Of a DNA stretch of 35,697 nucleotides, positions 29,800 to 35,697 are shown piece after piece. The notes beneath the pieces were generated by a model that saw nothing but the letters and a program-made list of their open reading frames with translations, was not told the DNA's origin and made no database searches. The DNA comes from a virus, in the IMG/VR virus record IMGVR_UViG_3300030329_002334, positions 1-35,697 of that record. One strand, 5' to 3'. A program made the translations under genes and the position numbers. Positions within the stretch are counted from its first letter, which is position 1; the number at the start of each line of letters is the position of its first letter.

Positions 29800-30022
29800 T
29801 GAGTGGAAGTGTTCCTCATGTGGAGAGACAGCAGTAATGAAAATCAAGAAGAAGAAGTATTGTTCTGTATGTGCGTCTCATCAGATGGGCAACCAAGCGT
29901 ATCGCAAAACAAAAGATAAAGCCATTGTTCAGGAGGAGCAGACTCAAAAGGTATCTCGTCTACAGATTCTTCAAAGCCTAAACTTAACTGAAGAGGAGCT
30001 TCACTTGTTGAGTTCAAAGTGA
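29774..30022 (+). CDS. Zinc-finger protein at the end of the early block (82 aa)
   Basis: Cys13-x2-Cys16 (WKCSSCGETA) and Cys30-x2-Cys33 (YCSVCASHQMG) form a zinc ribbon; a helical tail follows (RLQILQSLNLTEEELHLLSS). Last gene of the plus-strand arm. Its final 22 bases overlap the end of the endolysin gene on the opposite strand, so there is no room for a separate terminator between the converging arms. Confidence 0.65.
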   Translation: MEKQQVIINEWKCSSCGETAVMKIKKKKYCSVCASHQMGNQAYRKTKDKAIVQEEQTQKVSRLQILQSLNLTEEELHLLSSK

Positions 30023-30480
30023 GGTCCGTCAAAAAAAGGTCTCTGTTTTAAATTACGTTTGTAGTCTATGTATGATAGGTATGCCTCTTCCATACTTTTA
30101 TCCCACTTAGCTAAATCAGAAACAGACCAAGCACCACCCCATCTAAGACGGAAACCTTTTGTATCTATTTCTTTAGATGCAGACTGCATAGCATCAGCAA
30201 CATCATCATATACATTTACCTCCCAACATACATTGCCATCTATATAAGCAACCAAGTCTACTGCCCAACTTGTCATGTCATCCTGAAGTAAATGATAACT
30301 GTTCATAGTCTGAGACTTACCTGTCTCTACTAATTTCTTTTGAGTATCTAAGGTTCTTACCCCACATGAAACTCCAAAGTCTACCTTAGTCTTAGTGATA
30401 GCAAGGTTTACTATATCTACAAGAACAGGGTTAACTCCTTCTAATCTTTCTATACTTCTACTTGATAATCTAAATGTCAC
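30001..30480 (-). CDS. Endolysin, peptidase M15 family (159 aa)
   Basis: Cell-wall lytic enzyme. Layout of L-alanyl-D-glutamate or D-Ala peptidases of family M15: GVRTLDTQKKLV (40-51), SYHLLQDDMTSWAVDLVAY with His63 and Asp75 as zinc ligands, FRLRWGGAWS (110-119) and DGPHFEL with His154 as third ligand. No signal peptide, so a holin is needed for export. Last gene of the late arm, downstream of the membrane proteins, as expected for a lysis cassette. Confidence 0.9.
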   Translation of the reverse strand: MTFRLSSRSIERLEGVNPVLVDIVNLAITKTKVDFGVSCGVRTLDTQKKLVETGKSQTMNSYHLLQDDMTSWAVDLVAYIDGNVCWEVNVYDDVADAMQSASKEIDTKGFRLRWGGAWSVSDLAKWDKSMEEAYLSYIDYKRNLKQRPFFDGPHFELNK

Positions 30481-30493
30481 TTGTCATTACTCC

Positions 30494-31009
30494 CTAATAG
30501 TTGCCAAATATCTGTTGAAGCAAACTCTTACTTCTACTACCTGTACTTATAGGTTTAGTATATTCAAGTTTAAGTTCACGATTTGATTCCATCATATTAT
30601 CTATATTCATTTCCAAAGTACCACCACCTACTTGAATCTGATTCCAGTTCCCAACATTTCCTAACAACCCTGCTAACGGCTGTGAATTGTTTGCGGCTGT
30701 CAAACTTTGGATAGCTTTTGATTTGAATTGTAAATCAGCATTAGAATCAACAGCAGTTAAAGGAGTTATATTATTATTACCTGCCTTAAAAGGATTTGTC
30801 AGAGAATTTATCTTAGCCTGATACACTTTTATTTTCTCTACGTTTTCTGGAACACGATTTAATCTATTCTGGTGTTCCTGTTTAGCACGAATATCTTGAT
30901 TTTTTTTAGATAACTCAAGCATAAGAGCTTCAGCTTGTTTACTAGCTACGCCAGTATTCTTTGCTTTTTGTTTAGCTATAGCCAATGCACTTTTCTTACC
31001 TTTAGCCAT
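30494..31009 (-). CDS. Hypothetical protein in the lysis region (171 aa)
   Basis: Basic, Ala/Lys/Gln-rich N-terminus (KGKKSALAIAKQKAKNTGVA), a helical middle, and a Gly/Asn-rich second half (SLTAANNSQPLAGLLGNVGN; NQIQVGGGTLEMNIDN). No recognised domain and no membrane span. It lies between the holin-like gene and endolysin. A minor virion or lysis-control protein is possible; unsupported beyond position. Confidence 0.55.
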   Translation of the reverse strand: MAKGKKSALAIAKQKAKNTGVASKQAEALMLELSKKNQDIRAKQEHQNRLNRVPENVEKIKVYQAKINSLTNPFKAGNNNITPLTAVDSNADLQFKSKAIQSLTAANNSQPLAGLLGNVGNWNQIQVGGGTLEMNIDNMMESNRELKLEYTKPISTGSRSKSLLQQIFGNY

Positions 31010-31375
31010 TTACTTCTTCTTTCCTATTGGGTTAAAAAATTTCTTAGCACTTCGTGTGGCGAATGATGCCGCTACAATACTGCCCAAACTTACCTGATAC
31101 CAAGTCGGCATCCCAGAGAGAGCAAGGAAGCCGTCAGTTACTATTTGCCTACCCCACTCGCCACAGAAACATAGTATCAGAGGTATAGAAAAAAGTATAG
31201 TCAACCATTCATCTTTCCAAGAAGATTGACTAGCTCTCATTGCCGCCAAATCCCAATCAATTTCTCCTGTTGCTTCTTTCATTTTGATTTGTGCTTCTGC
31301 TTTTTGAATAGCAGTCTTACCTTCAAGATAAGAAGTAGCAAGAGAACTAACTGATGTAAGTATAGTACCTATCAT
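31010..31375 (-). CDS. Holin-like membrane protein (121 aa)
   Basis: One clear membrane segment (WLTILFSIPLILCFCG, about 57-72) and a second hydrophobic stretch (FLALSGMPTWYQVSLGSIVA, about 83-102), with a basic C-terminus (RSAKKFFNPIGKKK). The SQSSWKDEW motif before the first span and the amphipathic N-terminal helix are typical of 3TM phage/GTA-type holins. Likely forms the inner-membrane lesion that releases the endolysin. Start overlaps the upstream micro-gene stop (ATGA). Confidence 0.75.
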   Translation of the reverse strand: MIGTILTSVSSLATSYLEGKTAIQKAEAQIKMKEATGEIDWDLAAMRASQSSWKDEWLTILFSIPLILCFCGEWGRQIVTDGFLALSGMPTWYQVSLGSIVAASFATRSAKKFFNPIGKKK

Positions 31376-31446
31376 TTGGGTTTCTTTATTGGTTTCTTAG
31401 GTGGTCTACCTTTCTTACTTCCGTAAGTTCCTTTCCCAGATGGCAT
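31372..31446 (-). CDS. 24-residue basic peptide with AT-hook-like core
   Basis: ATG at 31446, ribosome site GGAG six bases upstream, stop TGA overlapping the holin-like gene's ATG (ATGA). Product MPSGKGTYGSKKGRPPKKPI then KKPK. A very similar KGTYGSK.GRP.KK peptide is, to my memory, encoded next to late genes of many phages. KKGRPPKK resembles the GRP core of an AT-hook, so minor-groove DNA binding is possible. Confidence 0.75.
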   Translation of the reverse strand: MPSGKGTYGSKKGRPPKKPIKKPK

Positions 31447-31458
31447 AGCAATCTCCTA

Positions 31459-31644
31459 TTATAATTTTAATAAACTCTTACGTGCAAGAAAAGGATTGTC
31501 TGGGTTTATACCTTTAATAAACTTATCAGTTTTCCCAAGAAATTTAACATTTTCTTTACCATATCTTTTTAGTAATGCATTATAAGTACGTCCAGTTTCT
31601 GTATAAATATCATCATTAAATTTAAATCTAAACAATGAAGCCAT
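31459..31644 (-). CDS. Small hypothetical protein (61 aa)
   Basis: Starts MASLFRFKFNDDIYTETGRT and ends NPFLARKSLLKL; basic, with aromatic residues and no membrane span. AGGAG precedes the ATG by seven bases. Neighbours are a two-span membrane protein upstream and the AT-hook-like peptide downstream. No family recognised. Confidence 0.55.
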   Translation of the reverse strand: MASLFRFKFNDDIYTETGRTYNALLKRYGKENVKFLGKTDKFIKGINPDNPFLARKSLLKL

Positions 31645-31653
31645 AGTAATCTC

Positions 31654-31926
31654 CTATTTGTTGTTACCATTTTTAATAAAAACATTTGATGCAATGAAAG
31701 CACCAATGATACCCATGTTACTTAGCACCCAAGTATTACCTATAGAAGATAGGTGGTCAAGTCTTTCAAGACTAACCAAGTCTGTCATAAGTACACCAAT
31801 ATATATTGTTACAGATACAGCAGAGAACCAGACCATGTATCTTTGTTGGTCTTCTTTAGCATTGTTGTTCTCAAGTCTAAGTTTCTTTTCTTCTATCTCT
31901 AGTTCTTCTAGTTCTTCTGCTGTCAT
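31654..31926 (-). CDS. Two-span membrane protein, possible holin or antiholin (90 aa)
   Basis: Charged N-terminal coiled coil (EELEELEIEEKKLRLENN) followed by two membrane segments, about 31-50 (YMVWFSAVSVTIYIGVLMTD) and 65-84 (TWVLSNMGIIGAFIASNVFI), and a short basic tail. Size and layout fit class II holin-type proteins. With the 121- and 56-residue membrane proteins it makes a multi-component lysis set; which is the actual holin cannot be decided from sequence. Its start is two bases from the upstream stop. Confidence 0.65.
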   Translation of the reverse strand: MTAEELEELEIEEKKLRLENNNAKEDQQRYMVWFSAVSVTIYIGVLMTDLVSLERLDHLSSIGNTWVLSNMGIIGAFIASNVFIKNGNNK

Positions 31927-31927
31927 T

Positions 31928-32416
31928 CTATTGTCTCCTATCTAAAACCATAAGTCCGTAAGTAATAGCAACAAGAATAGCAGTACCAATACCTATTGTA
32001 AGTATACCAACAGTCCACAATATAATCTTCTCTTTGCGTTCTTGTGCTTCATAAATTTCTTTCTGTCTGCGTTTCCTTATCTGACCTTCCATACTTATAA
32101 GTTCATCCCATGCTTTAGTGCCATGAGTAAACATTATAAAAGTTTTGAGTTCGTCTCGTTGTTGGTCTAATTTTTTTTTGGCGGCAAATGCTTCGATAGC
32201 TTCCTGCTCTATTGATTGACTGTAAAAAACTTTAGTAAGTAATGAAGGATTCTTTGCTCTCTTCTCTATATTAGCTACATCAGATACAGCACCCATCCAT
32301 TTAGATAGGTCTTGAGTCATAGACTCTAGTTCTCTACCTGCCATGAACGCTTTTTTTATTCCCCCAAATGCGGCAGTCGCAGTTGAGATAGCCGCACTTA
32401 TAGTGAGAGGGTCCAT
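31928..32416 (-). CDS. Membrane-anchored hypothetical protein (162 aa)
   Basis: N-terminal small-residue segment (LTISAAISTATAAFGGIKKA), a central charged coiled-coil region (EQEAIEAFAAKKKLDQQRDE; RKRRQKEIYEAQERKEK) and one C-terminal membrane helix (IILWTVGILTIGIGTAILVA) ending in a short basic tail. Proteins of this design sit in the lysis/fibre region of many marine phages with unknown role. A spanin-like or lysis-timing function is speculative. Confidence 0.6.
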   Translation of the reverse strand: MDPLTISAAISTATAAFGGIKKAFMAGRELESMTQDLSKWMGAVSDVANIEKRAKNPSLLTKVFYSQSIEQEAIEAFAAKKKLDQQRDELKTFIMFTHGTKAWDELISMEGQIRKRRQKEIYEAQERKEKIILWTVGILTIGIGTAILVAITYGLMVLDRRQ

Positions 32417-32417
32417 C

Positions 32418-32588
32418 TTACATCCGTATAACTATGCTTATTAATAAAAGAAGAGTAGCACCAGTAGAAGCAAGCATGATAGATTCAAGGCGCTTAACAC
32501 GATTAAACAAATCTTTAAACTGAATACTGGTTTCAGTTTCGAGGCGAGTCGTGCGTGTATCAAGGGAGTTTACTGTTGGCTTACCCAT
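32418..32588 (-). CDS. 56-residue XhlA-like membrane protein
   Basis: ATG at 32588 overlaps the upstream stop (TGATG) and the frame ends at 32418, two bases before the next ATG. Product: MGKPTVNSLDTRTTRLETET, an amphipathic helix (FKDLFNRVKRLESIM) and one membrane span (LASTGATLLLLISIVI) at the C-terminus. This is the layout of XhlA/hemolysin-type holin accessory proteins. The exact end-to-end fit between neighbours makes it a real gene. Confidence 0.75.
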   Translation of the reverse strand: MGKPTVNSLDTRTTRLETETSIQFKDLFNRVKRLESIMLASTGATLLLLISIVIRM

Positions 32589-32770
32589 CAATCAGCATCC
32601 TTAATGGTTAGCGTACCTTCTTTGACTTGTTTCATTATCTCGTCATAGTGACGATTGCCTTCTACAGTAGGAACACTTGATAATTTTCCATCAATAGTTG
32701 CTAAGATAGATACTACTTTATCTTTATCTTTTGATGCTCCTTTAGAATATTCTGCATTTTCTATTTTCAT
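32588..32770 (-). CDS. Small fibre-region hypothetical protein (60 aa)
   Basis: Start set at 32770 (MKIENAEYSK) because GGAG lies seven bases upstream, inside the last codons of the fibre gene; an in-frame ATG five codons earlier lacks a site. Product ends GNRHYDEIMKQVKEGTLTIK then DAD. Short proteins with a GNRHY..I...V..G.L.I.DAD ending commonly follow fibre genes in marine phages. Function unknown to me. Confidence 0.7.
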   Translation of the reverse strand: MKIENAEYSKGASKDKDKVVSILATIDGKLSSVPTVEGNRHYDEIMKQVKEGTLTIKDAD

Positions 32771-32771
32771 T

Positions 32772-33887
32772 TTATAACTCCGCATCTAATGCAAGAATAG
32801 GTGCATTATAGCCATACAATATGCAAATCTGGTCATCAGTAAGACCTGCATAGCCATCACCTGCATTATTGTAAATATAACCCTGAGTAGGTTGTGCACT
32901 TCCTCGTAATACACTACCATGAGTGCTAGGATAGCTACCTGTACCAACTGTTACCCCTAGATTGCCAGAAGAAGTTCCGACAGTTGGGAATGAAAAAGTT
33001 GGAGAAGCTCTTTTTTCTACCTTCCAATGATAAGGAATTATAAATTGAGTTGTGCTATAAGAAAACCCAATATTTGTATAACTATTTAGAGTATGAGCTT
33101 CATAGTACCTGTGGCACTTTTCAAGAGTAGCCTCATATGGTTCATGCTCAAATTCTGTAGCCTTCTCGCCAATCTCAAGTTGCACTCCTGTAATTGCCCA
33201 ATCGTTGTCTGTACTAGACATAATGTTAGCTGTTTGACCCCCTGCAAATTGAGCATTAGCATACGTCTGCCATGTTGCTGTTTGTGTTCCAGTAAAGTTA
33301 GACCCTGCCGCAAGTATAAAGTTAAATTTAAGACCATGCGTATTATCATCTGCTATTACTGCACCACTATCAGTGTTGCCAACAAAGGTCATACTTTTAT
33401 ACTCCCAAGTGTTGGCTGAACTAATAGTATACTGAGCATTAATCATATCGTTGCCATCGTAGTGGTATATAGAAACACAATATGTACCAGTAACATTTGA
33501 CTTAACCCAGAATGATAAAGTTATAGGTTTAGCATTACTCGTTCCATGACATAAAGGTTGAAGATTTTGGCTTTCAATAATGTGTTCAAACTGCAATGTT
33601 TCGTCTGCCGCCAAAGCACTTTCAGCCGTAGTAATGTCAATTCGCAATGCGTTCATAAAACCTTGACCACTAGGTACATCTGTTGATTGAGTAACAGTAG
33701 CGGCACAGTTATCAACATTCTGTCTATCAATTTTCCATCTATCCAAAGTATAGTTTTCAATTCCTGCTATTGAGCTTCCTCTTTGTGCAACGTCAAACTT
33801 TCCATTTATAATAAAATTCTTATTACCTAACGAGCTACCCTTATTTACATTGGCTATAAGGTCAGCGAGTTCTCTTGCTTTGGTCAT
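32772..33887 (-). CDS. Fibre/tail protein with carbohydrate-binding-like domain (371 aa)
   Basis: N-terminal MTKARELADLIANVNKGSSL followed by GNKNFIINGKFDVAQRG, then a beta-rich region with NYTLDRWKI, LSFWVKSNVTGTYCVSIYHY, and the closing WAITGVQLEIGEKATEFEHE...CHRYYEA signature. That signature (QLE.G..AT.FE.....EL..C.RYY) is widespread in phage tail and receptor-binding proteins containing CBM-like jelly rolls. Probable adhesin. Overlaps the start of the preceding gene's stop by four bases, so it is coupled to the C1q-like cassette. Confidence 0.8.
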   Translation of the reverse strand: MTKARELADLIANVNKGSSLGNKNFIINGKFDVAQRGSSIAGIENYTLDRWKIDRQNVDNCAATVTQSTDVPSGQGFMNALRIDITTAESALAADETLQFEHIIESQNLQPLCHGTSNAKPITLSFWVKSNVTGTYCVSIYHYDGNDMINAQYTISSANTWEYKSMTFVGNTDSGAVIADDNTHGLKFNFILAAGSNFTGTQTATWQTYANAQFAGGQTANIMSSTDNDWAITGVQLEIGEKATEFEHEPYEATLEKCHRYYEAHTLNSYTNIGFSYSTTQFIIPYHWKVEKRASPTFSFPTVGTSSGNLGVTVGTGSYPSTHGSVLRGSAQPTQGYIYNNAGDGYAGLTDDQICILYGYNAPILALDAEL

Positions 33888-34723
33888 GCTATCTTATACC
33901 CCCCTGCTGTTGTTCGTGCGGCTGTTACAGAATTTTGATTTAAAGTAGTTGTACTACCACCTTGATTATCAAAGTAAATATAAAGCTCAAGATAATCTCC
34001 AGATGTTGTTAAATCTACCACTTGATTAACCCACAATACGCCTGTAGTATCTGTATTTCCTTGAGTATTTGTATAAAATTCATCTAAATTAGTAGAACCA
34101 TTCTTTTTCCAATAACCATAATTATTTCCTCCAATAGCACTACCACTTGTTTGCCAAAAAAGATTAGTATAAACCCAATAATATCCCGCAGTACTGGCAG
34201 TCACAGTTAGTTTATTACTTGCCCACAGCCCACCTTGATTAATAGTTCTTCCACCATTAGAACCATCTGTTATTTCGTCAAATGTAACTTGTACATGAGC
34301 CGCATCAGCAATACCAGTTTGGTCTGCACTTTTTGTTACATGAAATATAGGTAGAGTAGGTTGAGAAATAACACCATCAGTACCAATAGTTATTCCTGTA
34401 GTATTATTTGTATGTGCTATAGTCGCAGTTTTAATTTTATCACTCTGAACATCAACACTAAAAGCACCAGACGCACTATCAAAGGTTGAGAAGCTCACAA
34501 CCTCTACAATATCATCAGCACTGGCACCAGAAGCAAGAACCACATCAGAACCATTTGAAGCTGTGAAATCTGCTGAAGCTAATTTAATTCCATTCAGATA
34601 TACGTCTAACATACCTACAGTATACCCACTGGTAGCAAAGGAAGTCTGCCCAGAAGTAGCAGTGAAAGTATCTCTAGTCTGTGTTGCTTGTGGTGTTGGT
34701 ATGTTTCCTAAATATCCTGCCAT
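33884..34723 (-). CDS. Fibre accessory protein with C1q-like C-terminal domain (279 aa)
   Basis: N-terminal half: TRDTFTATSGQTSFATSGYT, VGMLDVYLNGIKLASADFTA, DDIVEVVSFSTF, a beta-sandwich common in phage fibre proteins. C-terminal half: VQVTFDEITDGSNGGRTINQ, TASTAGYYWVYTNLFWQ, LELYIYFDNQGGS, compatible with a C1q/TNF-like jelly roll. Its first 51 codons recur at the left window edge (1-155) with about seven base changes. Placed between the 208-residue C1q-like protein and the 371-residue adhesin. Confidence 0.8.
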   Translation of the reverse strand: MAGYLGNIPTPQATQTRDTFTATSGQTSFATSGYTVGMLDVYLNGIKLASADFTASNGSDVVLASGASADDIVEVVSFSTFDSASGAFSVDVQSDKIKTATIAHTNNTTGITIGTDGVISQPTLPIFHVTKSADQTGIADAAHVQVTFDEITDGSNGGRTINQGGLWASNKLTVTASTAGYYWVYTNLFWQTSGSAIGGNNYGYWKKNGSTNLDEFYTNTQGNTDTTGVLWVNQVVDLTTSGDYLELYIYFDNQGGSTTTLNQNSVTAARTTAGGYKIA

Positions 34724-34732
34724 GCTATACTC

Positions 34733-35359
34733 CTATTGACTTGGACCTTTACGCTCAAATGTAACTATGGATTGACTTTCATTAGAATTACCATTAATTC
34801 TAGAACTATTAGCCATACTTGTTGTTTTGAAAAATACTTGAAAATTAGACGCATTGGTAACATTTACTAGAGCTTGAATAGAAGCATTTTGATTAACTGT
34901 GCTACTTGACTGGTCACCTTCGTATCCTGTAGCTACAGTATCACTAGAGCCTCCGCTATCCGTACTAACTTTTATCGTATACCCAAGAGTTGCATCACCT
35001 GCTCCTAGTTTGGCAATTCTAAAATGAGTGGTAACAAGATATACTCCTGTTGAGGGGAAAGTAAAAACTCCACTAGATTCTGTCATACCAGTTCCAATTC
35101 TACCAGAACTAGCATCATCAGGTCTTTCCCAACCTGTAATTGTAGCGTCATTTGTATCAAAGTTAGCTGTAAGCCTCCACATATCTATCATATAATTAGT
35201 TTGTATAACATCACCACTGCTGTTAATAGTCATAGCCGTTGTGCCATTGTCAGCCTTTATCGTATCAACAAGAACACTACCACCAATGTCAGCATCACCA
35301 GATACCTCTGCCGCAGTTGTACTTAGTAGAACAGCTTTTGAACCTATGTAACCTGCCAT
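34733..35359 (-). CDS. C1q-like receptor-binding/fibre accessory protein, allele B (208 aa)
   Basis: Same N-terminal 50 residues as the 207-residue protein at 165-788 (only V/I, Q/E type changes up to the TNY motif), the same IGTGMTESSGVFTFP strand and the same FERKGPSQ end. In contrast, the 36 residues before the GVFTFP strand and the 100 after it are largely different (e.g. VYLVTTHFRIAKLGAGDATL here against LYSVRAHATFFLTTDDTACK). That distribution is expected of an adhesin under diversifying selection on a fixed fold. Start overlaps the upstream stop (TAATG). Confidence 0.8.
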   Translation of the reverse strand: MAGYIGSKAVLLSTTAAEVSGDADIGGSVLVDTIKADNGTTAMTINSSGDVIQTNYMIDMWRLTANFDTNDATITGWERPDDASSGRIGTGMTESSGVFTFPSTGVYLVTTHFRIAKLGAGDATLGYTIKVSTDSGGSSDTVATGYEGDQSSSTVNQNASIQALVNVTNASNFQVFFKTTSMANSSRINGNSNESQSIVTFERKGPSQ

Positions 35360-35697
35360 TAGGTTTGCTCCATATAGCTCATTGTTGCTGAAATCTTATC
35401 TGCTACTGAACAGTCAATCTGTACAATATCACCAACATTAAGAATTATCTTTCCATCAAGAACTGAGAGAGTAGAACCACTTGGTATTGGAGCATCCTTA
35501 ATAATATATGCTGTTGTGTTCTGTGTCTGTGATGTTTGTGTTGTTGTACTTACAAGAGTAACACTAGCTGTAACTTGAGCCGTATGTACGTTTGCTAGGT
35601 TTAATCCCAGAACAACTATCGTACTTCCTGACTGTACTGTATACAAAGTTTCTGGAGTTCCACTAGCGTTTGGACATAAATCCCTTGTAATTACTTT
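35359..35697 (-). CDS. Small beta-rich tail/fibre-associated protein, 5' end cut by window edge
   Basis: Codons 6-117 of a protein nearly identical to that at 788-1141 (starting KVITRDLCPNASGTPETLYT); the first five codons are beyond the right edge. Amino-acid changes are few (e.g. LNLAN for LTLAN, IVQIDC for IIKIDC) although many third positions differ. If the genome is circular it is the second allele of the gene at 788-1141. Confidence 0.8.
   Translation of the reverse strand, partial: KVITRDLCPNASGTPETLYTVQSGSTIVVLGLNLANVHTAQVTASVTLVSTTTQTSQTQNTTAYIIKDAPIPSGSTLSVLDGKIILNVGDIVQIDCSVADKISATMSYMEQT

Larger units (their letters stand above)
34569..35697. repeat. Right copy of terminal homologous block
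   Basis: Counterpart of 1-1126, three bases longer because the 208-residue protein has one extra codon. Gene order and junction sequences are the same. Differences concentrate in the receptor-binding domain; elsewhere they are mostly synonymous. Confidence 0.9.

Noticed and set aside
1-35697. Integrase, excisionase or attachment site indicating a temperate phage
   Set aside because: No tyrosine or serine recombinase signature in any reading frame inspected; the recombination genes present are general (exonuclease, annealase, resolvase).

Overview
The window looks like essentially one whole genome of a small tailed phage with T7-like (podovirus) virion architecture and AT-rich coding. The gene set and a genome of about 35 kb resemble marine podoviruses such as the HTVC010P-type pelagiphages. 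That placement is from memory of gene content, not a search, and the host cannot be proved from the sequence. There is no integrase, repressor/attachment module, tRNA, RNA polymerase or transposase, so a lytic phage is most likely.

Layout. On the minus strand, read right to left from 21559, lie terminase small subunit, a 60-codon gene, a repeat-dense segment, a basic protein, terminase large subunit, portal, scaffold, a gp13-like protein, major capsid protein, a putative decoration protein, tail tubular proteins A and B, three internal virion proteins, the main tail fibre and receptor-binding accessory proteins. The left edge then continues at the right edge (35697 down to 30001) with more fibre proteins, small membrane proteins, a holin-like protein and an M15-family endolysin. 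The early block runs on the plus strand from 22413 to 30022: unknown proteins, a SLOG-family (DUF2493) protein, DUF932, several HTH proteins, a Holliday-junction-resolvase-like nuclease, a YqaJ exonuclease, an Erf/Rad52-like annealing protein and three small zinc-ribbon proteins. Early and late arms diverge at about 21.6-22.4 kb and meet tail to tail at 30.0 kb.

The first 1126 bases and last 1129 bases are homologous end to end but not identical. The simplest reading is a closed circle of about 34.57 kb (circularly permuted or terminally redundant) whose two ends carry two different alleles of the receptor-binding region. A true duplication is less likely.

Three noncoding signals stand out. 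(1) About 800 bases between the divergent arms (21584-22380) have no gene and form a chain of more than twelve strong hairpins, including two nested multi-helix domains and two hairpin pairs whose stems differ by compensatory changes. G-U pairs and purine-rich loops point to a plus-strand RNA, which I could not assign to a known family. (2) Between the terminase genes (20701-20922) lies a 9-bp-periodic iteron array with five DnaA-box-like units next to AT-rich repeats. It is a candidate origin or packaging site in a phage with no recognisable polymerase, helicase or primase. (3) A GAAA-capped hairpin (14262-14281) sits between a strong Shine-Dalgarno and the start of a tail gene, so the hairpin would have to be looped out for normal spacing.

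Genes below about 60 codons that are easily missed were also found: 24, 29 and 56 codons with good support, and a weaker 48-codon one. Two short genes probably start at TTG.
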